From an uncultured Bacteroides sp. (GTDB lineage: Bacteria > Bacteroidota > Bacteroidia > Bacteroidales > Bacteroidaceae), in assembly GCA_934716785.1 (NCBI GenBank), contig CAKUYM010000009.1, forward strand, positions 1 to 41,544: a DNA stretch of 41,544 nucleotides. Direction: 5' to 3'. Below are positions 9,080 to 17,854 of this stretch, one piece after another. The position numbers and the translations under genes are program-made. The notes beneath the pieces were generated by a model that saw only the letters and a program-made list of their open reading frames with translations, made no database searches and was not told the DNA's origin. The first letter of the stretch is position 1, and each line of letters begins with the position of its first letter.

Positions 9080-10692
9080 ATGAACAAGAAACTTATACAT
9101 ATAGCATCTTTCATGGCTATCTTGTCGCTCTCTTCATGCGACAACTACTTGAAAGAGGATTCGGCAGACTTGCTGATACCTGAATCTGTAACCGACTTCG
9201 CCCCGCTGCTCTTGGGAGAAGGTTATCCCGATGAGTTCGGCTCACAAATCTCTTTCGTCAACCTAATGACGGACGATGTGGAAATGGGACCGCTCTACTA
9301 TGAAGCCGAACAGAAAAACGACAGATATTGCACTACTTGGCGCGAAGGATTAGACGTCAAGGCAGGATATGGTGAAGCCGCTTTCGTGTGGCAAAGTGAT
9401 TTCTCGGAGAATATCAAGGACGGATTCTGGAGCGGACGTTACAAAAATATCTTAGGATGCAACACCATCATCAATGCCTTGCCGGAGATGACTTATGCGG
9501 AGACGGAAGAAGGACTCTACCGGGCATTGGCTGCACAAGCATACGCACTGCGGGCATATCATTACTTCTGCCTGATAAATACGTATGCCCTCCCCTACTC
9601 GACAGCCAACCTTGACAAGCCGGGCGTTGTAATAAAGACCAGTCCTGAAATACAAATCGCCCCACAACCGAGAGCCACCATCAAGGAGGTTTATGCACTA
9701 ATCAATGAGGACATAAAGAAAGCGCAGGAATACGTGGCGGGAGCTGTGTTCCAATGCGAGAAGTATTCCGACAGAAAACCGGAAATCACTTCAGCAGCCA
9801 TCTATTTCCTTGCTGCACGAATCGCTTTGTTCCAGCAGGATTGGGACGGGGTAATCACGGCTGCGGAGAAGTTCCTGTCCAAGAATTCTTCCATCTATGA
9901 CTTGAATAATGAAGATGAGACATTATTCGGATACATCTCGTCTACCCAAAAGAACAGTTTCTGCGCCAACAACCAGCAACTGGATGAGGTAGTATTCGGT
10001 TTCGGCAAGAATGACGGTGGTTATGATTACCTTTCACCCAACAGTCCTGTGCTCATGTACTACGAATATGGCTTCCATACTTCATGGACAGGAGAAAGCT
10101 CATTAATCGGGCTGTATGATGAAGACGACTTGCGGCTTCAGGCTTATTTCCAGAGAAGATACAACAAATCCGGAAGTAAACGTAATCCGACTTATTATGC
10201 GGGACAATATCACCCGAACAAATATGATCAAAGAGCGGGTACAAGCTACTCCAGCCAAGCATGGAGAACTCCCGAACTTTACCTGAATCTGGCAGAAGCA
10301 TATGCACAGAAAGCAAGCGGCGTCAGCAGCGATGCCGTCAGTCTACTCAACCAGCTACGGATAAAGAAATACAAATCGGGCAGTCCGAATGCCGAGAAGC
10401 AGGTATCAGACTTCGCCACAAAAGACGAACTGATTCAATTTATCTGGCAAGAACGTCGCCGGGAGTTGTGTTTTGAAGAGATTATGCGTTTTTGGGATAT
10501 GCGCCGCCAAGGTATGCCGGCTGTGGAACACTGTTTCTTCAGTTCGCCCAAGGAATACTCGGTATATCAACTGAAAGCAGGAAGCCGAACTATGTACTTC
10601 CTATTCCTGGGGACGAGACCAGCTACAACAATGCCATTGAGAATAACCAACGGGAAGTCATCTCTTCGTCTTCTCAAGGAACACTTGAATAA
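9080..10692 (+). CDS. SusD/RagB family surface lipoprotein, frameshifted near the C-terminus
   Basis: The surface ligand-binding partner of SusC. I place the start at ATG 9080, giving a lipoprotein signal peptide with lipobox LSSC (Cys20); the upstream in-frame ATG at 9047 overlaps susC and adds a non-signal extension. The TPR-like SusD fold is recognisable through AYALRAYHYFCLINTYALPY, ELYLNLAEAYAQ and the RRRELCFEEIMRFWDMRRQG box. At about 10580-10584 the frame breaks. The typical ending PNYVLPIPGDETSYNNAIEN continues in the +1-offset frame to TAA 10690-10692, whereas the original frame reads on to 10825, into the next gene, with unrelated sequence. One missing A in GCAGGAAGCC would explain it. 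This is either a real lesion or a sequencing error; corrected length is about 537 residues. Confidence 0.85.
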
Positions 10693-10715
10693 TACAAATG
10701 TTAAAAAGTCACATT

Positions 10716-11657
10716 ATGATAAAGAATATACTATATGCATGGTGCATCGTCATAACGGTAGCCATGGCCGCCTGCTCCGAAGATTCGCTGACACCGATGG
10801 ACGAGCTCAACAATACGATATATGACCCGGAAAATACCGGAGACGAAACGATTGACAGCCGGATCAATGCTTTTTATGAGAAATATGGCAGTAAAATATT
10901 ATATGATTTTCCGGCAAGCGACCTATACTTCGGATGGAGCAGTAGTGACATAAAGTGGTATGTCCCCGTAAAACAGGAAGGAAGCGAGGCGTATATCAAG
11001 CGTATGCTCTCTTTTCTGGAGGATGATGCATTAAATGAGTATCCGGCAGCATTTGCCAAGAAATTCCTTCCATATAGAATTTTTCTGGTAGACTCCGTAT
11101 GTGACAATAAGGAATATCAGGAAAGCAAACTGGTAGACGTCTTGGAACTGAAGACACACGGTATAGCCATTGCCCACGTAAGCAAGGACATGGACGACTT
11201 GGACGAGGATGACTGGCAAGGAATGAAATCTTCCATCAACACGGCATTGTTGAACTCCATCTATACAGCCGTAGGGGTGGAACCGACAGAGTTCAATGCT
11301 TCCAGCGAGGTCTCTTTTATGATAGATGTTCTTGAAGACCCCTTAGAAGAGTTTACGGATTTGGAGTATTCGTGCTATTCGGCAACAGTAATCAATGCCA
11401 CTCCCCTCTATATGGAAGGCATGCTACTCTACATAATGAAGCCTACCAACAACGAAGACTTCGGCTATTATGTATCATTCATCATGAAAACGCCCAAGAG
11501 TAAAATAGACAGGGTATTCGAGCGCTTCCCGAAAGTAAAGAACCGGGCTTCGTTGGCCTATAAGTTCATGTTGGAAAGAGCCGAGACCGACCTGATTGAG
11601 TTTCAAAGAAGCACCTGTCCGGACGATCCGCTTCCTGTCGATTATTTCTCCAGATAG
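10716..11657 (+). CDS. Lipoprotein of a SusCD locus, resembling putative zinc-binding metallopeptidase proteins but without HExxH
   Basis: A 313-residue lipoprotein if started at ATG 10716 (lipobox AMAAC, Cys20); the in-frame ATG at 10698 would add six residues before the signal peptide. Residues about 35-130 (a T-I-D-x-x-I-x-x-F-Y-E-K-Y-G segment, then AAFAKKFLPYRIFLVDSV) resemble the N-terminal part of the putative zinc-binding metallopeptidase lipoproteins often encoded after SusD. I see no HExxH zinc motif in it, so catalysis is doubtful. The C-terminal third has a segment that may pack as a helical bundle. It lies 23 bp after the SusD stop and is probably exposed at the surface or in the periplasm as an accessory of the transporter. 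Family assignment is tentative. Confidence 0.6.
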   Translation: MIKNILYAWCIVITVAMAACSEDSLTPMDELNNTIYDPENTGDETIDSRINAFYEKYGSKILYDFPASDLYFGWSSSDIKWYVPVKQEGSEAYIKRMLSFLEDDALNEYPAAFAKKFLPYRIFLVDSVCDNKEYQESKLVDVLELKTHGIAIAHVSKDMDDLDEDDWQGMKSSINTALLNSIYTAVGVEPTEFNASSEVSFMIDVLEDPLEEFTDLEYSCYSATVINATPLYMEGMLLYIMKPTNNEDFGYYVSFIMKTPKSKIDRVFERFPKVKNRASLAYKFMLERAETDLIEFQRSTCPDDPLPVDYFSR

Positions 11658-11700
11658 ATCGTAATGTACCATCACAATGATAAATCCAATAAATAAGCAC

Positions 11701-12846
11701 ATGAAAAGCCGGATTATAAACAGCATAATCGCCATTTGCCTGACAACGGGAGCTGGTATAGCTCAAGTCCCTTATCAGATTGAAGGGAAGTGGGAAACCG
11801 GAATAGGGAAGAAAGTCTATCTGAACAATTTTCCGGCTGATACTCCGGAAGCGGAAGTGATTGACTCGACAATCGTAGCTCCGGACGGGAGCTACAAGAT
11901 TACGGGTAACCTGAAGAAAATGCAACTCTTGTCCCTCACCCATGAAGGCGGCAAAGGGTATTTGGCGCTAATGGGGGATGGAAAACCGGTAAACATAGAC
12001 ATAAAGGATGTAAAGTATTCTTATAAGGCACCTTCGGCTGCTTATCAGATAACTGGAGATTCTATAGAGCATAAAGCAGCCGGAGCTATTCTGGCATACT
12101 GGGGGAATGACTTTATACGCAAGATGAGTGAAGGCATGCTCAGCGCCAAGGTGGAGAGAAGTATCCAAGAAAACAACCAGTCTCAGAAAACGGAATATGA
12201 GGGAAAGCTGAACGCCCTCCTACAGGAAAGGGAAAATGAGAAAGATAGTTTCCTAAGCCGATATGGGAACTGTCTTGCCGCACCCTACTTTATTGTTATG
12301 AATCTGCTGAAAGGGATTCCAGTAGAAGAGACCGAGAAATTCTACAACCGTATGGGCGAGGAAGCCAAGACTTCTCCAAAGGGGACCGAGCTAAGGGAAA
12401 ACATCACAAAGATGAAAGCGTTGGCTCCGGGAGCAAAAGCGCCCGAATTTTCATTGCCTACACCAACCGGAGAAGAAATTTCTCTCAAAAGCCTACAAGG
12501 AAATATCATCATTCTTGATTTCTGGGCTTCATGGTGTGGCCCTTGTATTGAAGAAATGCCTACCGTAAAGGATCTTTACGCCAAATATAAAGATAAAGGG
12601 CTGAAGGTGGTAGGCATCTCCATGGACAACTCAAAAGCGGCATGGACGAAGTCGATTGACAAGATACAAATTCCATGGCTTCATGTTTCATCCCTCAAAG
12701 GCATGAAGAGGTGTCCGATTGCACAACTTTATCAGGTGTATGCCATCCCTAAATTGTATATCATAGATAGGGAAGGCAAAATTGTAGCCAAAGATTTGCG
12801 CGGAGAGGTATTAAAGAAAAAGGTGGACGAACTTTTCGCCCGATAA
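11701..12846 (+). CDS. Second TlpA-like thioredoxin-fold protein with DUF4369
   Basis: A 381-residue secreted protein, a paralogue of the one at 4014. Start chosen at ATG 11701, which gives a clean Sec signal peptide (SRIINSIIAICLTTGAGIA, then QVPYQIEGKW); the longer frame from 11677 puts eight residues before it. DUF4369 spans about 25-120, a helical linker about 120-235, and the AhpC/TSA-thioredoxin domain about 245-381, with WASWCGPC (Cys279, Cys282) and the cis-Pro loop AIPKLYII. MKRCPIAQLY just before that loop keeps the extra cysteine seen in the first copy. It is the last gene of the SusCD operon, 43 bp after the lipoprotein gene and followed by a hairpin terminator. Likely a periplasmic thiol-disulfide oxidoreductase acting on imported cargo or on locus proteins. 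Confidence 0.9.
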   Translation: MKSRIINSIIAICLTTGAGIAQVPYQIEGKWETGIGKKVYLNNFPADTPEAEVIDSTIVAPDGSYKITGNLKKMQLLSLTHEGGKGYLALMGDGKPVNIDIKDVKYSYKAPSAAYQITGDSIEHKAAGAILAYWGNDFIRKMSEGMLSAKVERSIQENNQSQKTEYEGKLNALLQERENEKDSFLSRYGNCLAAPYFIVMNLLKGIPVEETEKFYNRMGEEAKTSPKGTELRENITKMKALAPGAKAPEFSLPTPTGEEISLKSLQGNIIILDFWASWCGPCIEEMPTVKDLYAKYKDKGLKVVGISMDNSKAAWTKSIDKIQIPWLHVSSLKGMKRCPIAQLYQVYAIPKLYIIDREGKIVAKDLRGEVLKKKVDELFAR

Positions 12847-12904
12847 AAATACTCAATCATCATAAATCCCCAAATCTGCAAACAAACAAACTACATGATT
12901 GAGA

Positions 12905-12938
12905 AAGCCCTGTCTCTGTGAAACGACAGGGCTTGTTT
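12905..12938 (+). terminator. Rho-independent terminator of the SusCD operon
   Basis: A perfect 10-bp stem AAGCCCTGTC (12905-12914) and GACAGGGCTT (12925-12934), with a 10-base loop, followed by GTTT. It starts 58 bp after the stop of the second TlpA gene. Confidence 0.85.
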
Positions 12939-13054
12939 AATATTTCCCATACGTTACAAGTTTCTTGAACAGTTTATATATAAACAAATTACAACTCAAG
13001 GGCATGCAACAATAGGCTATCTCCTGACATTCTTTCCAACTTTCTCTCTCTTTC

Positions 13055-13086
13055 TTTGCTCTTTCTCCGATAATGTGTTACTTTTG
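13055..13086 (+). promoter_or_regulatory. Canonical Bacteroides primary-sigma promoter
   Basis: TTTG at 13055-13058, a 20-base spacer, then TACTTTTG at 13079-13086, matching the -33 TTTG and -7 TAnnTTTG consensus with the usual 19-21 spacing. Transcription would start near 13092, leaving a leader of about 40 bases before the ATG at 13132. Confidence 0.75.
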
Positions 13087-13131
13087 TATTACTCCCAATG
13101 TTGGGGCTGAGGACTAAAGACAAGGACAGTT

Positions 13132-14856
13132 ATGAAAGAAGTAAAAAGAATTCCTTATGGCGTTTCAAACTTTGTAGAAGTAGTGGAACAAAATCAATAC
13201 TATGTGGATAAGACCATGTATCTGCCCTTGTTGGAAGAACAACCCAGTTATTTGTTTTTTATCCGTCCCCGCCGTTTCGGGAAGAGCATCTTTTTGAGTA
13301 TGCTTCGGGCTTACTATGACACCGCTCAAAAAGATAAGTTTGAAAAGCGTTTCGGCAATCTGTGGATAGGCAGCCGCCCCACACGCCTGCAAGGAACTTT
13401 TCAGATTCTCTTCCTTGATTTCTCCAGAGTGGGAGGACTTAACGGAACACTCGCACAGAACTTTGACGATTACTGCTGTGGCGGGCTGGATGACTTCGCT
13501 TCTATTTATGAACCTTATTATTACCCCGGCTTTGAGCAGGATATGAAAGCTCAAAGCGGCACTACCAATAAGCTGAACTTCTTGGACCGCAAGGCTCGCA
13601 ATAATGGCTCAAAGCTCTACCTGATAGTGGATGAATATGATAACTTCACAAATGTGGTGCTGAACGAACAAGACGATAAGGTCTATCATGCCCTGACATA
13701 TGTAAGCGGTTTCTACCGCGAAGTCTTCAAGAAATTCAAAGGAATGTTTGACCGTATCTTCATGACAGGTGTCAGCCCCGTGACTTTGGATGACCTGACC
13801 AGCGGATTCAACATCGGGTGGAATATCAGTACGGACCACCAATTCAACATGATGTTGGGATTCAGTGAAACGGATGTGTGCGAAATGCTTCAGTATTACA
13901 AGGAGGCCGGACAGTTGGCATCCGATACGGATATAGATGCGATGGTAGAGGAGATGAAGCCGTGGTATGACAATTATTGTTTTGCCAAAGACAGTTTAGA
14001 GCGCGATCCGAAAATGTTCAATTGCGACATGGTGCTCTATTATCTGCTTCATTATATTACCTTGGGCAAACCTCCCAAAGAGATGATAGATCCCAATACC
14101 CGTACGGATTACAATAAGATGAAGAAACTCATCCGCTTGGATAAACTGGACGGTGACCGTAAGGGCGTATTGCGGAAAATCACCGAAGAGGGGCAGATTG
14201 TCACTACGTTGGTGACTACCTTCCCCGCCACTGACATTGCCAAACCGGAGATCTTCCCCAGTCTGCTTTTTTATTACGGCATGCTTACTATCACAGATAC
14301 TTGTGGAAAGCGCATGGTGCTAAGTATCCCCAATAATAATGTGCGGCAGCAGTACTATGAATTTCTGTTAGAGGAGTATCAGGAAAGAGAACATATCAAT
14401 TTAAATGACTTGGCGGACTTGTTTGATGACATGGCATACGACGGTCATTGGCGTGAGACTTTGGAATTTATCGCCCATGCCTACAAAGAGAACTCTTCCG
14501 TGCGGAGCGCCATTGAGGGTGAGCGCAACCTGCAAGGATTCTTCACCGCCTACCTGAGCACGAATGCCTATTATCTGATAGCTCCGGAGGTTGAACTGAA
14601 TCACGGTTATTGCGACCTGTTCCTGATGCCCGATTTGATACGTTATGATGCAAAGCACAGCTATATCATCGAACTGAAATACCTCTCCGCCAAGGATTCC
14701 GAAGCGAAAGCAGAAACTCAATGGCAAGAGGCTGTAGAACAGATTAAAGGATATGCTGCCGCACCTAAAGTGCGCCAGATGATACATGACACTGAGCTGC
14801 ATTGCATTGTGATGCAGTTTCGCGGATGTGAGCTGGAACGGATGGAGGAAGTTTAG
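13132..14856 (+). CDS. AAA-ATPase-like protein with C-terminal PD-(D/E)XK nuclease-like domain
   Basis: A 574-residue protein of the AAA-ATPase_like (PF09820) plus PDDEXK_9 (PF08011) architecture that is multiplied in gut Bacteroides. The N-terminus PYGVSNF, then YYVDKTMYLPLLEE, then the P-loop-like RPRRFGKS (residues 45-52) and a Walker-B-like YLIVDEYDNF (about 163-172) mark the ATPase-like part. The C-terminal part has HGYCDLFL and YIIELKYL, the D and ExK pair of the nuclease fold. The P-loop departs from GxxxxGK[ST]. The biological role is not established; mobile-element or defence roles have been suggested for the wider family. It is monocistronic, with a strong promoter, and its stop lies 8 bp from that of the convergent buk gene. 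Confidence 0.85.
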   Translation: MKEVKRIPYGVSNFVEVVEQNQYYVDKTMYLPLLEEQPSYLFFIRPRRFGKSIFLSMLRAYYDTAQKDKFEKRFGNLWIGSRPTRLQGTFQILFLDFSRVGGLNGTLAQNFDDYCCGGLDDFASIYEPYYYPGFEQDMKAQSGTTNKLNFLDRKARNNGSKLYLIVDEYDNFTNVVLNEQDDKVYHALTYVSGFYREVFKKFKGMFDRIFMTGVSPVTLDDLTSGFNIGWNISTDHQFNMMLGFSETDVCEMLQYYKEAGQLASDTDIDAMVEEMKPWYDNYCFAKDSLERDPKMFNCDMVLYYLLHYITLGKPPKEMIDPNTRTDYNKMKKLIRLDKLDGDRKGVLRKITEEGQIVTTLVTTFPATDIAKPEIFPSLLFYYGMLTITDTCGKRMVLSIPNNNVRQQYYEFLLEEYQEREHINLNDLADLFDDMAYDGHWRETLEFIAHAYKENSSVRSAIEGERNLQGFFTAYLSTNAYYLIAPEVELNHGYCDLFLMPDLIRYDAKHSYIIELKYLSAKDSEAKAETQWQEAVEQIKGYAAAPKVRQMIHDTELHCIVMQFRGCELERMEEV

Positions 14857-14864
14857 TCCGCGGG

Positions 14865-15926
14865 TTACTTATAGACTTGTATAGGCAACTCTCCTCTCAG
14901 TGCACCTAACGCATTAAATGCCAACGACTCCATCTCATTTTCTCCGGGATAGACATGAATGGGGGCTAAGAATGAAATGCGCTTTTTCAGCCGTGAGATA
15001 ACATAATCGGAATAGGCTATTCCTCCGGTCAGCAGGATGGCGTCTACTTTCCCGCATAGGACAGTAGCAGCGCCGCCAATGGCTTTTGCCACATTGTAAA
15101 TCATGGCATCCAATATCAGTTCCGCTTTTTTATCTCCTTCTTCTATGGACTTGATAATGGCGGGTACGTCCGTTGTTCCCAAATGTGCCGCCAGACCGGC
15201 ACGGCCGGAAATGCGTTTCTTTAATTCATCTTTCGTGTGTTGCCCGCTGAAACAGAGGTCGATGAGTTGTCCGGCAGGAAGTGTTCCGGCACGTTCGGGT
15301 GAGAAAGGACCATCACCGTCCAATGCGTTGTTTGCATCGATCGCCCTTCCATGATGATGGGCAGCTATCGAAATCCCGCCGCCTAAGTGACAGATAATCA
15401 AGTCAAGTTCTTCATATCTTGTTCCTTGCTCTTTGGCAAAGCGGCGGGCTATAGCCTTTTGATTCAACGCGTGCCAGATGGTGATTTTCGGCATCAGCGG
15501 AGAGCCGGTAATGCAGGCAATCTCTTCCCGTTCGTCAACGACTCCCGGATCGGCGATAAAAGCAGGACAGTCGGGTAGGGAGGATGCTAATTCTTTGGCT
15601 ATCAATCCACCCAAGTTGCAGGCATGTGTACGCATGGCATGCAACGTGTCTCGCTCCATCGCTTCATTCACCTCATATACGCCACCGGGAATAGGTTTTA
15701 CCAGTCCGCCGCGCCCGATAACAGCATCGAAGGCAAAAGGGATTCCATTTGCTTCCAATTCTTTAAGTACTAACTCTTTCCGGTATTCGAACTGGTCTGT
15801 CGCTTGCGGATAAACGGACAATTCTTCTACCGTATGCTTGATATTGCTGACTAACAGTGGAGTTTCGTTCTCGTATACGGCTATCTTTGTTGAGGTGGAA
15901 CCGGGATTGATGACTAAAATCTTCAT
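14865..15926 (-). CDS. buk: Butyrate kinase
   Basis: A 353-residue ASKHA-fold acyl kinase converting butyryl phosphate plus ADP to butyrate plus ATP, or acting on related branched acyl phosphates. The N-terminal phosphate loop is KILVINPGSTSTKIAVYE. The central CHLGGGISIAAH and the later LLTGGIAYSDYV are the kinase-superfamily phosphate and adenosine motifs. The length and the NALDGDGPFSPERAGTLP segment fit butyrate kinase rather than acetate kinase (about 400 residues). It is downstream of ptb on the minus strand with a 17-bp gap, so the two are co-transcribed. It converges with the AAA-ATPase-like gene, whose stop is 8 bp away. Confidence 0.95.
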   Translation of the reverse strand: MKILVINPGSTSTKIAVYENETPLLVSNIKHTVEELSVYPQATDQFEYRKELVLKELEANGIPFAFDAVIGRGGLVKPIPGGVYEVNEAMERDTLHAMRTHACNLGGLIAKELASSLPDCPAFIADPGVVDEREEIACITGSPLMPKITIWHALNQKAIARRFAKEQGTRYEELDLIICHLGGGISIAAHHHGRAIDANNALDGDGPFSPERAGTLPAGQLIDLCFSGQHTKDELKKRISGRAGLAAHLGTTDVPAIIKSIEEGDKKAELILDAMIYNVAKAIGGAATVLCGKVDAILLTGGIAYSDYVISRLKKRISFLAPIHVYPGENEMESLAFNALGALRGELPIQVYK

Positions 15927-15943
15927 AGAGTGGGGTGTTTGAA

Positions 15944-16861
15944 TTATGAATTATCTGAAACTTGCAGGCATGCCATAGCTATGCTGTAATATTTGGATAG
16001 TCCCGAATCACTGCGGGATGGAAGGACTACCGGACAAACCGGGCCTTGCAACAATCCGGCCATTTCTGCGTTGGCAAACAGGGAGACTGATTTGTAGAAT
16101 GCATTTCCCGATTCTATATTGGGGAATATCAGCACATCCGCCTGTCCGTTGATAGGCGATACAATGCCTTTTATATTTCCGCTTGCCTGCTCGCAGGAAG
16201 TGCGGACATCCAAAGGTCCGTCGATGATGACATTGCCGAATTCTCCGGCTTCAGCCAGCTCTACTATATTCACATAATCCAATGAATGAGGAAATTTCGC
16301 ACTAACTTTCTCCGTGCAATGAATCAGTGCTATGCGGGGCTGTTCGATGCCGAAGTGGTGGCAGGTATGGATGGCATACCATATCATCTCTATGCGTTGC
16401 TGCAATGTGGGGCGCGGGATGACGGCGGCATCCGAGAAGAAAAGCAGTTTGTGGTAAGTCGGAATTTCCATTACCGCCAAATGCGTAAGGATTTTTCCTT
16501 TCGGTAGCAGCCCTTTCTCCTTGTCCAGTATGGCATGCAGCAGATTGTCCGTATTGATGATTCCTTTCATTAAAATATCCGCTCCACCTTCGCGAACGAT
16601 GCGGACGGCTTCACGTGCCGCTTCATCGGGGTCTTCTATATGAATCGTTTTCACATATTGGGGATATTGCTTTAGTGTGGGGTATTTTTCAAGTATAGTA
16701 GAATCTCCGATCATCAAAAACTCTGCAATTCCTTCTTCCAAAGAGCGGGCGATTGCATACTCGGTATTAGGATCGTTGGCACAAACCACGGCTATTCGTT
16801 TTCTGTGATTCAGCTTCCTGAGATGTTCTGTGAGCTGGGCGAAATTTAAAATAGGTTTCAT
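15944..16861 (-). CDS. ptb: Phosphate butyryltransferase
   Basis: A 305-residue phosphate acyltransferase (PTA_PTB family) converting butyryl-CoA and phosphate to butyryl phosphate, the step before butyrate kinase. The N-terminal segment RKRIAVVCANDPNTEYAIAR, the central ILMKGIINTDNLLHA (a typical Ptb motif), and the C-terminal IFPNIESGNAFYKSV with GPVCPVVLPSRSDS match the family. It precedes buk by 17 bp. Because Bacteroides make mainly succinate, acetate and branched acids, the pair may handle isobutyryl or isovaleryl substrates from amino-acid breakdown as well as butyrate. A 7/8 match to the -7 element (GATATTTG) lies just upstream on the minus strand, in the 178-bp divergent region shared with the GH16 gene. 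Confidence 0.95.
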   Translation of the reverse strand: MKPILNFAQLTEHLRKLNHRKRIAVVCANDPNTEYAIARSLEEGIAEFLMIGDSTILEKYPTLKQYPQYVKTIHIEDPDEAAREAVRIVREGGADILMKGIINTDNLLHAILDKEKGLLPKGKILTHLAVMEIPTYHKLLFFSDAAVIPRPTLQQRIEMIWYAIHTCHHFGIEQPRIALIHCTEKVSAKFPHSLDYVNIVELAEAGEFGNVIIDGPLDVRTSCEQASGNIKGIVSPINGQADVLIFPNIESGNAFYKSVSLFANAEMAGLLQGPVCPVVLPSRSDSGLSKYYSIAMACLQVSDNS

Positions 16862-17001
16862 AACGTTAGATTTTTAGCAAATATCAGAAAAATGATTGAA
16901 AAAATGAGGAATGTATCCCGGAAAAATGCATGTGTTGTATAACATTTTGCTATATTTTATCTGTTTTATCCGTTTGGTGTATGTGGAATCGTTTTTTGAT
17001 G

Positions 17002-17009
17002 TATTTTTG
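17002..17009 (+). promoter_or_regulatory. -7 promoter element of the GH16/LD-carboxypeptidase operon
   Basis: TATTTTTG fits TAnnTTTG and lies 30 bp before the GH16 start. The nearest TTTG upstream (16973-16976) is 25 bases away, longer than the usual 19-21, so only the -7 half is well supported. Confidence 0.45.
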
Positions 17010-17039
17010 CATACAAATCCCCCAAATAATTAAAATGAC

Positions 17040-17843
17040 ATGAAACAGTTTAAAAATCTATTATTTATCAGCTTGATTTCCTTATGTTGCTTGCTTGTGT
17101 CCTGCAGAACTTCCAAGATTCCTGCCGGATGGGTATTGACATGGGAAGAGAATTTCGATCAGAAGAAGAATTTCGATTCGAAAGTATGGACTAAGATTCC
17201 ACGGGGCAAATCCGATTGGAATAACTATATGACAGATTTTGATTCTTGCTATTCCATGCGTAAAGGCAAACTGGTATTGAGAGGCATCGCCAACCATACG
17301 CAGCTTAATGATACCGCTCCCTATTTGACCGGCGGTGTGTATACAAAAGGCAAAAAAACTTTTGACAATGGGCGTATCGAGATTTGTGCCAAGCTGAATG
17401 CCGCCAAAGGAGCATGGCCTGCCATTTGGATGTTGCCGGAAAAAGCGGCTTGGCCGACGGGTGGAGAGATTGACATTATGGAGCGTCTGAATTATGATAC
17501 CATTGCCTATCAGACAGTACATTCTCATTATACTTATACGTTGGGCATCAAGAATAACCCGGTTTCACATTCTACAGGAGCGATTCAGCCCAACCGTTAC
17601 AACGTGTATGCTGTTGAAATGTATCCCGACAGTCTTTCATTTTATGTCAATGACGTACATACGTTCACTTATCCCCGTATACAGACAAAGGAAGAAGGGC
17701 AGTTCCCATTCAATCAGCCTTTTTATCTGTTGATTGATATGCAGTTGGGCGGCTCGTGGGTTGGAGGTGTAGACCCTAAAGATTTGCCGGTGGAGATGGA
17801 AGTAGACTGGGTGCGCTTTTATCAACGAAAGTCAACAAAGTAA
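17040..17843 (+). CDS. Glycoside hydrolase family 16 lipoprotein
   Basis: A 267-residue beta-jelly-roll endo-glucanase-type enzyme, acting on beta-1,3, mixed-linkage or related beta-glucans or galactans. A signal peptide ends in lipobox LVSC (Cys22). The catalytic motif GGEIDIMER gives nucleophile Glu143, assisting Asp145 and acid/base Glu148 in the plain E-x-D-x-x-E arrangement. Upstream GAWPAIWMLPE and downstream VDWVRFYQ are GH16 hallmarks. The lipid anchor places it in the outer or inner membrane, periplasmic or surface-exposed. It is not in a SusCD locus; instead an LD-carboxypeptidase gene follows after 11 bp, so it may be expressed with cell-wall functions. Substrate subfamily cannot be fixed by eye. 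Confidence 0.93.
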   Translation: MKQFKNLLFISLISLCCLLVSCRTSKIPAGWVLTWEENFDQKKNFDSKVWTKIPRGKSDWNNYMTDFDSCYSMRKGKLVLRGIANHTQLNDTAPYLTGGVYTKGKKTFDNGRIEICAKLNAAKGAWPAIWMLPEKAAWPTGGEIDIMERLNYDTIAYQTVHSHYTYTLGIKNNPVSHSTGAIQPNRYNVYAVEMYPDSLSFYVNDVHTFTYPRIQTKEEGQFPFNQPFYLLIDMQLGGSWVGGVDPKDLPVEMEVDWVRFYQRKSTK

Positions 17844-17854
17844 GATTATAGCAT

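Noticed and set aside
10492..10692. Short plus-strand frame treated as a separate gene
   Set aside because: Its second half is the displaced C-terminus of SusD, so it is explained by the frameshift.
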